Of a DNA stretch of 5,071 nucleotides, positions 1 to 4,782 are shown in pieces (positions within the stretch are counted from its first letter, which is position 1; every line of letters begins with the position of its first letter). The stretch is from the NCBI GenBank assembly GCA_903877345.1, contig CAIRDL010000826.1, positions 1 to 5,071 on the forward strand, read 5' to 3'. The translations under genes were made by a program, and so were the position numbers. The notes under the pieces are model-generated. The model ran no database searches and had not been told where the DNA came from. It saw only the letters and a program-made list of their open reading frames with translations. The DNA is from an uncultured Oscillochloris sp. (lineage in GTDB: Bacteria; Chloroflexota; Chloroflexia; Chloroflexales; Chloroflexaceae).

Positions 1-1105
1 ACATATAGCGGAGCGGCTCGACCAGTTGCAGCCGCATATCGGCTGGCAGCCCGCCGACATTATGATGCGTCTTAATCGTCACGCCCTTCTGTCGGTCGGG
101 GGCGCTCGATTCAATCACATCGGGGTAAAGGGTGCCCTGAGCTAAGAACTGAGCATCACCAAGGCTGCGGGCTTCATGTTCAAAAATACGGATGAACTTC
201 TCGCCAATAATTTTGCGTTTCTGCTCGGGATCGGCCACACCGGCCAAGGCGGTCAGAAACGCCTCGCGGGCTTCAACGACGACCAGGGGTACATGGAAAT
301 GTTCGCGAAACGTGGCGACCACCTGTTCGGCCTCGCCGAGACGCAGCAGCCCATTGTCCACAAACACACAGGTGAGCCGGTCGCCAATCGCACGGTGAAT
401 GATCAGCGCGGCGACCGCCGAATCAACACCGCCGGAGAGCGCACAGAGCACGCGCCCCGTAGTGCCAACGCGCTCGCGCACCTGCTCAACTGCCTCGGCG
501 ACAAACGCGGTCGGACGCCACGTAGCGGGCGCTTGGCAGATCGTGGCGAGGAAATTCTGGAGGATGGTGCGCCCGTGGGTGGTATGCACCACTTCGGGGT
601 GGAACTGCACCCCATACCAACGGCGCACATCGTCGCCGATAGCGGCAAACGGGGTCGCGGCGTTTGCCGCCAAGGAGCGGAAGCCGGGCGGCAGCGCCTC
701 AATACGGTCGCCGTGGCTCATCCAGACGGTCTGGCGTTCCGGCGTGGCCTGAAACAGCGGGTGCGGCTCCCGCAACGTAAGCTCGGCGGGGCCATACTCA
801 CGCCCCGCCGAACCCAGCACCACCCCGCCGAGGGTGTGGCTCAGCAACTGCATGCCGTAGCAAATGCCGAGCACGGGCAACTGCGCGGTGGGGAGCCAAG
901 CGGGCAAGGGTGGTGCCTCCGCCGCATACACGCTTGCCGCCCCGCCAGAGAGAATCAGCCCCAAAGGGTTGAGCGCCCGCACTTGGGCTTCGGAGGCGTC
1001 GTGGGGCAACAGTTCGCTATAGACGCCCAACTCACGCAGTCGCCGCACGATCAGTTGGGCGGTCTGCGAACCGAAGTCGAGGACGGGGACACTGTGGGTA
1101 GACAT
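1..1105 (-). CDS. guaA: GMP synthase (glutamine-hydrolysing), 3'-truncated by the window edge
   Basis: Converts XMP, ATP and glutamine to GMP in the last step of cytosolic guanine nucleotide synthesis. The 368 visible residues cover the whole class I glutamine amidotransferase domain (about 6-190) and most of the ATP pyrophosphatase domain. Visible motifs are LDFGSQ near the N-terminus, the nucleophile Cys82 in GICYGMQ, the partner residues His169 and Glu171 in QFHPEV, the PP-loop SGGVDS at 224-229, VDNGLLR near 249-255, and KTHHNVGGLP near 345-353. The family is about 510-525 residues, so roughly 145 C-terminal residues (the dimerisation domain) lie outside the window. The ATG at 1105 is supported by a GGAG at 1117-1114, 8 nt upstream, and by the usual short N-terminus before LDFGSQ. 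It follows the RibD_C gene by 74 bp with no convincing promoter between, so it is probably the third gene of the leftward operon. No frameshift or missing catalytic residue was seen when the whole stretch was translated. Confidence 0.97.
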   Translation of the reverse strand, partial: MSTHSVPVLDFGSQTAQLIVRRLRELGVYSELLPHDASEAQVRALNPLGLILSGGAASVYAAEAPPLPAWLPTAQLPVLGICYGMQLLSHTLGGVVLGSAGREYGPAELTLREPHPLFQATPERQTVWMSHGDRIEALPPGFRSLAANAATPFAAIGDDVRRWYGVQFHPEVVHTTHGRTILQNFLATICQAPATWRPTAFVAEAVEQVRERVGTTGRVLCALSGGVDSAVAALIIHRAIGDRLTCVFVDNGLLRLGEAEQVVATFREHFHVPLVVVEAREAFLTALAGVADPEQKRKIIGEKFIRIFEHEARSLGDAQFLAQGTLYPDVIESSAPDRQKGVTIKTHHNVGGLPADMRLQLVEPLRYM

Positions 1106-1179
1106 CAAGCTTTCTCCGTCAAACTGGAACCGCCGCTGCTAACCCATGCCAAAGGCTCACGCCACGACTGCCGTGCCGC

Positions 1180-2055
1180 TTACCCCTGACGCTTTTCCCA
1201 AAAAAAACGTGCCCGTTGGAAGAGGTAATCGCCGTAGCGGCGCAGGCTGAGCAAGCGTAGGCGGGGCGGATCGTCAGGGCTAAAGGCGACGCCCTCGACG
1301 AGGGCTGGGCGCGGCGCGGCGGGCGGCGGGCGATTGCCCACCACAATTGGGCTTAGCGTGGTGAAAACCTCGTCAATCAGTTTGGCGCGCAGCAACGCGC
1401 CATAGATGCGCCCGCCCCCTTCACTGAGCAAGCTCCTGACGCCATAGGCTTCACGCAGCACGGCGAGCAGGGCGACGAGATTGACGGTTGCGCCCGGCGA
1501 GCTGTGGTAGGTGACGTGGGGGTGAGCGGCGAGGGCAGCGCGGGCACGGGCCTCGCCGCTTTGCGTAGTGGCGATCAGCAGGGGTTGCGCTGGCACATGC
1601 AAGGCGGGGGCGGCGGCGGGCAGATCGCCCTTGGTGCTAAGAATGACGAGGAGCGGCAGGGGTGCGCGGCCCTCGGCGGCGCGCAGATGGGCGAGGCGGG
1701 TGGTTTCAGCGGGAAAAGTCGCCCACGGCGTCCAAAGGTGGCGCTGAGCGATCCGCAAGGTCGCCCCACCAGTGAGGATTGCGTCGGCACGGGCGCGAAG
1801 GAGCGCCATAAGCCACAGGTCGTGGGGCGCGTAGCGACTAATATCGCCGCCACCCGCACGGTGCGGCTCATCAAACGAAATGCGCCCGTCGTGGGAGACG
1901 ACAAAGTTCGTAAAGCTATACGGGCGTTCGGGGGGACAAGGGGGCAAACGCCAATCGCCCCCGTAGCTGGCCTGGAGGTCAGCGGGAAGACCGGGGCCAG
2001 GGGCGTCATCTTCATCGAAAAGGAGCGTGTAGGGCTGGATTGGCGCAGGGTGCAT
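1180..2055 (-). CDS. RibD C-terminal-domain (pyrimidine reductase / DHFR-like) protein without a deaminase domain
   Basis: A 291-residue protein of the RibD_C family, whose fold resembles dihydrofolate reductase. Family members reduce the ribosyl side chain of the aminopyrimidine phosphate in riboflavin synthesis using NADPH. Visible motifs are TNFVVSHDGRIS (49-60, the family's substrate-binding strand with SxDGR), LLRARADAILTGGATLR (85-101, cofactor site), and SEGGGRIYGALL (211-222) followed by LIDEVFTTLSPIVVG (226-240). The zinc-binding cytidine-deaminase-like domain of bifunctional RibD (HAE and PCxxxG motifs) is absent. A 45-residue Pro-rich N-terminal extension precedes the domain, as in the 'pyrimidine reductase family' proteins of Actinobacteria. 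Start at ATG 2055, 6 bp after the stop of the preceding gene; the only SD-like element is AGGG at 2063-2060, close to the ATG, so translational coupling is likely. The stop is TAA at 1182-1180. The exact substrate is uncertain: it could serve riboflavin synthesis with a separate deaminase, or another pteridine/deazaflavin-type reduction. Confidence 0.85.
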   Translation of the reverse strand: MHPAPIQPYTLLFDEDDAPGPGLPADLQASYGGDWRLPPCPPERPYSFTNFVVSHDGRISFDEPHRAGGGDISRYAPHDLWLMALLRARADAILTGGATLRIAQRHLWTPWATFPAETTRLAHLRAAEGRAPLPLLVILSTKGDLPAAAPALHVPAQPLLIATTQSGEARARAALAAHPHVTYHSSPGATVNLVALLAVLREAYGVRSLLSEGGGRIYGALLRAKLIDEVFTTLSPIVVGNRPPPAAPRPALVEGVAFSPDDPPRLRLLSLRRYGDYLFQRARFFWEKRQG

Positions 2056-2061
2056 AGAACC

Positions 2062-2748
2062 CTACAGCGGCACGACTGACCCAATGCGGCTGCGCCCCGC
2101 GACGAGGTGCATGCCGGGGTCTGCGTTGAGGGAGACGACATCGCGCTGCACGTAGAGGTCGGCGCGTGCCCCAAAGCGGGCCGTACCTAGGCGCGCACCG
2201 GCGTCAAGGCGGTCGCCGGTCTTCACGCGACACACGAGGCGGCGCCCGATGGGGCCAGCCACGAGGGCGATCAGCAGCGGCCCCCAGTCGGTCTCAAGCC
2301 CGATGTAGAGGCGCTCATTGCGGTCGCCGGCGGCGGGGTCGTTGACGGGGCGATATTCACCTGCGACCAGGGCGACCAACTGGATCAACCCACCGGCGGG
2401 CGCACGGATCACTGGCACCGTGAGCGGGCCAATCGCCACGCTAAGGCGGAGGCAGTCGGAGTGAACAAAGCGGTGTTCGTAGACCTCATCAATGCGGAGC
2501 ACAGTGCCGTCAGAGGGGGCAAAGATGCTGCCCGGCTCATACGGGGTGGCCCGTTCGGGGTCACGGTAGAGTGCGGCGGTGAGGGCGGTGAGGGCCAAGG
2601 GCAGCGCAGCCAAGCGTGGGTGCAAGCTCAGAGTCAGCCCTGTCAGGCCAAGGCCAAGGCCAAGGAGCGGCGTAGCCTCCGGGTCAAGCCCGGGGATGTG
2701 GGAAGTCCGTTCTTTTGGGAGGGTCTGCTCTGGCATGGTACGGGCCAT
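2062..2748 (-). CDS. Phosphatidylserine decarboxylase-family membrane protein, catalytic Ser and His replaced (probable pseudoenzyme)
   Basis: A 228-residue protein matching the short (alphaproteobacterial/archaeal type) phosphatidylserine decarboxylase family. A hydrophobic hairpin lies at about 28-60, then YRDPER (61-66), APSDG (77-81, keeping the conserved Asp80), VIRAP (113-117), NER (144-146), the VAGPIGRRLVCRV region (163-175), GDRLDAGARLG (178-188) and RFGARADLYV (191-200). In active enzymes the last motif reads FGSR and its Ser becomes the pyruvoyl group after autocleavage; here the residue is Ala194 (codon at 2169-2167). The His of the family's HVNRAP motif is Pro112 (codon 2415-2413), and its Asn is Ile114. 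The scaffold is intact and in frame with no internal stops, so this does not look like a decaying gene. It is probably an unprocessed membrane protein that binds a lipid or has another role. First gene of the leftward operon. The start at 2748 has no clear SD; Met5 (2736) is an alternative. A candidate promoter lies at 2785-2813. Confidence 0.85.
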   Translation of the reverse strand: MARTMPEQTLPKERTSHIPGLDPEATPLLGLGLGLTGLTLSLHPRLAALPLALTALTAALYRDPERATPYEPGSIFAPSDGTVLRIDEVYEHRFVHSDCLRLSVAIGPLTVPVIRAPAGGLIQLVALVAGEYRPVNDPAAGDRNERLYIGLETDWGPLLIALVAGPIGRRLVCRVKTGDRLDAGARLGTARFGARADLYVQRDVVSLNADPGMHLVAGRSRIGSVVPL

Positions 2749-2784
2749 TGGGCTAACTAGTGCGGCGGGGAAACACTGCTCGCG

Positions 2785-2813
2785 ATTCTAGCACGGGCGC
2801 CGTTTGTGTGCAA
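2785..2813 (-). promoter_or_regulatory. Candidate sigma70 promoter for the leftward operon
   Basis: On the minus strand a TTGCAC -35-like hexamer (2813-2808) is followed after exactly 17 bp by TAGAAT (2790-2785), which matches TATAAT at five of six positions. Transcription would start near 2778, giving a leader of about 30 nt before the ATG at 2748. No SD lies in that leader, so initiation there may be weak or SD-independent. This is pattern matching only. Confidence 0.45.
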
Positions 2814-2820
2814 CTACGCC

Positions 2821-2834
2821 ATGCGGCGGCGCAT
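2821..2834. repeat. Small inverted repeat between the two divergent promoters
   Basis: ATGCG and CGCAT arms of 5 bp are separated by 4 bp (GCGG). It lies between the leftward -35 (ending at 2813) and the rightward -35 (starting at 2845), where a regulator could affect both. The arms are short and such palindromes are common by chance in GC-rich DNA, so operator status is only a suggestion. Confidence 0.2.
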
Positions 2835-2844
2835 GCCTCCCCCA

Positions 2845-2873
2845 TTGCGTCCCTCTTCGCCCTACGGTATACT
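2845..2873 (+). promoter_or_regulatory. acyP: Candidate sigma70 promoter for acyP
   Basis: TTGCGT (2845-2850) and TATACT (2868-2873) are separated by exactly 17 bp. The -10 element matches TATAAT at five of six positions. The predicted start is near 2880, leaving a leader of about 65 nt before the acyP ATG at 2946. It points away from the leftward promoter at 2785-2813; the two -35 elements are 31 bp apart. Confidence 0.5.
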
Positions 2874-2945
2874 TTCTGAGGCTCAACACCGTGCGGCGGT
2901 GGCTTTTCTTTATCTGCACTAGGCAGGCATTCCAGGGAAACAACG

Positions 2946-3224
2946 ATGGAGCGGGTGCGCGCACATGTCATGATCTCGGGCCAAGTCCAAGGGGTAGATT
3001 TCCGCGCTTATGCCCGCGACCGCGCCCGTCAGGCAGGCGTCGAGGGCTGGGTTCGCAACTTGACGGACGGACGGGTCGAGGCGATTTTCGAGGGCATCCG
3101 CCCGGCGGTGCAACGTTTGGTCAGTTGGTGCTACAGCGGCCCAATGCACGCCGAAGTCGAGAAGGTCGAAGTTACGTGGGAAGAGCCGACCGGCAAAGAG
3201 GGCGGTTTCAGCATCGCTTGGTGA
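2946..3224 (+). CDS. acyP: Acylphosphatase
   Basis: A 92-residue single-domain cytosolic enzyme that hydrolyses carboxyl-phosphate bonds of acyl phosphates such as carbamoyl phosphate or 1,3-bisphosphoglycerate. The length is typical of the family (about 90-100). The signature loop GQVQGVDFRAYA (12-23) holds the phosphate-binding Arg20, and the second signature GWVRNLTDGRVEAIFEG (34-50) holds the catalytic Asn38. Both catalytic residues are present. The start at 2946 has an AGGGA (2934-2938) 7 nt upstream and puts the first beta strand (RVRAHVMISG) right after the start, as in other members. It is the first gene downstream of the rightward promoter; the heptamer array at 3243 begins 18 bp after its TGA stop, so any co-transcription with the flippase-like gene would pass through that array. 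Confidence 0.95.
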   Translation: MERVRAHVMISGQVQGVDFRAYARDRARQAGVEGWVRNLTDGRVEAIFEGIRPAVQRLVSWCYSGPMHAEVEKVEVTWEEPTGKEGGFSIAW

Positions 3225-3242
3225 GCCGCTAAGACGAGGGAT

Positions 3243-3403
3243 CAGGTTTCAGGTTTCAGGTTTCAGGTTTCAGGTTTCAGGTTTCAGGTTTCAGGTTCCA
3301 GGTTTCAGGTTTCAGGTTTCAGGTTTCAGGTTTCAGGTTTCAGGGATCAGGTTTCAGGTTTCAGGTTTCAGGTTTCAGGTTTCAGGTTTTAGGTTTTAGG
3401 TTG
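3243..3403. repeat. Heptanucleotide tandem array 1, (CAGGTTT)x23
   Basis: Exactly 161 bp, i.e. 23 in-phase 7-bp units with no indels. Nineteen units are perfect CAGGTTT. The variants are unit 8 (CAGGTTC, 3292-3298), unit 15 (CAGGGAT, 3341-3347), unit 22 (TAGGTTT) and unit 23 (TAGGTTG). The 7 bases just before the array (3236-3242, GAGGGAT) also fit the phase and resemble unit 15. It lies between acyP and the flippase-like gene on the same strand. The plus strand is free of stop codons in all frames within perfect units, while every minus-strand unit junction contains TGA. Short heptanucleotide tandem repeats of this general kind are known from cyanobacteria, where their function is unsettled. 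Confidence 0.97.
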
Positions 3404-3534
3404 AACGCATTAGGGAGCCATGCGCCCGCCAAGGCCGTAACGTAACCACGAACCTTGTCTAAAGGGTGCAACGCCGACGCTCGCACCTGCGTCTCCCCTT
3501 CAAACACCAACGGCGGCCACGAAAGGACGCGCCC
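3404..3534. other. Leader region of the flippase-like gene, no clear promoter
   Basis: This is 131 bp between the end of heptamer array 1 and the chosen start codon. Apart from the SD at its end I see no convincing -35/-10 pair, hairpin terminator or conserved RNA element. The gene may be transcribed by read-through from acyP across the array, or from a promoter type I cannot recognise. Confidence 0.5.
3523..3527 (+). promoter_or_regulatory. Ribosome binding site deciding the flippase-like gene start
   Basis: AAGGA lies 7 nt before the ATG at 3535. It favours this start over the in-frame ATG at 3466, whose extra 23 residues are basic, resemble translated leader DNA and have no comparable SD. 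Confidence 0.75.
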
Positions 3535-4566
3535 ATGCCCCAGTCTCGCTGGAAACTGCTCTCCAGCGCCGTGATCAGCCTCGTGATCCTGGTCTTGGCC
3601 TACCTCAACCGCGCCTGGATTGGCGGGGCTTTTGGCTTGCTGCGTGAAGCCCGTCCGGGGTGGTTGGTCGTCGCCTTTGTCCTGATCGGCCTCAGTTACC
3701 TCATCAGTTCCCAAGTCTTCAACGTGGTGCTGCACTCGCTCGGCTACCAAATGGGCGTGCTACGCCTGTGGGCCACCGCCCTCGTGGCCATTATCATTAG
3801 CCAGTCGGTGCCTGCGGGCGGTGTCGGCAGCTACGCCTTCCTCATCAGCAACTTCAACCGGCGCGGTGTTAGCTCTGGCGAGGCGGCCCTGATCGCCTCG
3901 CTCGAAACGCTTAGCTACGCCGTGGCGATGCTGCTGATGTTCTCGTTCAGTCTCATCTTCCTGACCTTCCACGGGATGGTGACCGGCGACGCTAGTTATG
4001 TCGCTGGGATTGTTGCCGGAGCCGTTATCGTCGGCGTTGCTTTCCTGCTCACCCGGCCCGAAGCGACGCTCAAGCGCTGGCTTTCGGCGCTCCAACGGCG
4101 GATCGGGCGGCTCTTCGGCCATGCGTGGTCGGGCGCGTGGGCCGAAAACCTGATCGCCGAGTTGGTCACGGGCCGCAATCTATTGGCGAGCCGCCGCCGC
4201 GACGTGCTGCTCCTCGTGCTCATCCAGCTCACCGCCCTGACCGGGCACAGCCTTGCGATGCTGTTGGTGCTGTACGCCTTGGGCGTGAACGTGAGCTTGT
4301 GGGCGGTGGCAACGGCCTTTGGGGTTGCGCTGATTACCTCGACGTTCAACGTGCTACCAGGTGGTGGCGGCACGGTCGAGACGGCGCTTGTGGCGGTACT
4401 CACGCAGTTGGGCGCAGGGCTGGCCGCCGTACCCGCCGCGATCATCTTCCGCCTCTTCAACTTCTGGTTGCTCGCCCCCGTCGCCGCTGCTTGCTATCAC
4501 TGGCTCATGCACGAACATGTACAGCCGTTGGTCTCCACCCGTCGCCCTAGCCCCCAGACGGATTAA
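3535..4566 (+). CDS. Flippase-like / lysylphosphatidylglycerol-synthase TM-domain integral membrane protein (UPF0104 family)
   Basis: A 343-residue polytopic membrane protein of the LPG_synthase_TM family, which includes the flippase half of MprF and many stand-alone proteins of unknown substrate. Hydrophobic segments lie at about 8-24, 43-61, 79-98, 126-146, 155-173, 222-250, 257-275 and 296-322. Family marks are SQSVPAGGVGSYAFL (89-103) with the following Arg/Gly-rich loop and GEAALIASLE (115-124), and LPGGGGTVETALVAVL (274-289) with IFRLFNFWLLAP (304-315). A basic cytoplasmic loop with many Arg residues is at 174-222. There is no C-terminal aminoacyltransferase domain, so it is not a full MprF; movement of a lipid or lipid-linked intermediate is inferred from the family only. 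The start at 3535 is chosen from the SD. The stop is TAA at 4564-4566, and heptamer array 2 begins 4 bp later. It is convergent with secF and flanked by repeat arrays on both sides. Confidence 0.88.
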   Translation: MPQSRWKLLSSAVISLVILVLAYLNRAWIGGAFGLLREARPGWLVVAFVLIGLSYLISSQVFNVVLHSLGYQMGVLRLWATALVAIIISQSVPAGGVGSYAFLISNFNRRGVSSGEAALIASLETLSYAVAMLLMFSFSLIFLTFHGMVTGDASYVAGIVAGAVIVGVAFLLTRPEATLKRWLSALQRRIGRLFGHAWSGAWAENLIAELVTGRNLLASRRRDVLLLVLIQLTALTGHSLAMLLVLYALGVNVSLWAVATAFGVALITSTFNVLPGGGGTVETALVAVLTQLGAGLAAVPAAIIFRLFNFWLLAPVAAACYHWLMHEHVQPLVSTRRPSPQTD

Positions 4567-4570
4567 AGGG

Positions 4571-4640
4571 GATGGGGGATGGGGGATGGGGGATGGGGGA
4601 TGGGGGATGGGGGATGGGGGATGGGGGATGGGGGATGGGG
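4571..4640. repeat. Heptanucleotide tandem array 2, (GATGGGG)x10, G-quadruplex-prone
   Basis: Ten perfect 7-bp units, with the pattern bleeding a few bases into each flank (4568-4641). Read across unit junctions it is GGGGG separated by AT: one run of four G then ten runs of five, all on the plus strand. Such runs with 2-nt loops meet the usual definition of a strong intramolecular G-quadruplex. It starts 4 bp after the stop of the flippase-like gene, so it would be in that gene's mRNA 3' end. Neither strand has a stop codon within the repeat. Confidence 0.97.
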
Positions 4641-4641
4641 G

Positions 4642-4692
4642 TCAGGCGCGTTAGGATTGCTATGTGCCAGAATGGGGCAAGCTCCCTTGATT
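4642..4692. other. Unique spacer between arrays 2 and 3
   Basis: Fifty-one bases of non-repeated sequence in the convergent intergenic region. An imperfect hairpin can be drawn (GAATGGGG at 4670-4677 against TCCC and ATTC at 4683-4693, with a 3-nt bulge) but there is no T-tract, so it is not called as a terminator. No ORF or promoter is evident. Confidence 0.5.
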
Positions 4693-4782
4693 CAGCCGTC
4701 AGCCGTCAGCCGTCAGCCGTCAGCCCTCAGCCGTCAGCCCTCAGCCCTCAGCCCTCAGCCCTCAGCCCTCAGCCCTCAGCCC
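4693..4782. repeat. Heptanucleotide tandem array 3, (CAGCCST)x12 plus a partial unit
   Basis: Twelve in-phase units occupy 4693-4776, followed by a partial unit CAGCCC (4777-4782). The sixth base varies: units 1-4 are CAGCCGT, unit 5 is CAGCCCT, unit 6 is CAGCCGT, and units 7-12 are all CAGCCCT. The two versions are therefore largely segregated, as expected for local unit duplication. The right end overlaps secF: the TGA stop (4778-4776 on the minus strand) is made by a unit junction. On the minus strand every junction yields TGA, so all three frames are closed within 21 bp. Confidence 0.97.

Noticed and set aside
176..1189. A 337-residue open frame on the plus strand
   Set aside because: It lies antisense to guaA, whose minus-strand translation shows every GMP synthase motif. 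The antisense protein is Arg/Gly/His-rich with no recognisable family, as expected from GC-rich shadow frames.
1504..2174. Open frames of about 190-200 residues on both strands over the RibD_C gene
   Set aside because: They overlap a gene with clear RibD_C motifs, have low-complexity composition and lack supporting ribosome sites.
3243..3403. Possible CRISPR array
   Set aside because: The repeat is a contiguous 7-bp tandem with no unique spacers and no cas genes nearby.
3466..3534. Upstream ATG extending the flippase-like protein by 23 residues
   Set aside because: The extension is highly basic and unlike a membrane-protein N-terminus, and a good AAGGA sits 7 nt before the ATG at 3535.
4571..4640. 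Telomere-like repeat suggesting a linear replicon end or eukaryotic DNA
   Set aside because: The unit resembles G-rich telomere repeats, but it is internal, only 70 bp long and flanked by ordinary bacterial genes.
4361..4654. Plus-strand frame running through array 2 with a periodic Gly/Asp/Trp/Met tail
   Set aside because: It is an alternative frame of the flippase-like gene that stays open only because the GATGGGG repeat has no stop codons.
4670..4693. Hairpin in the convergent gap as a bidirectional terminator
   Set aside because: The stem needs a 3-nt bulge and a G-T pair, and no T-tract follows on either strand.
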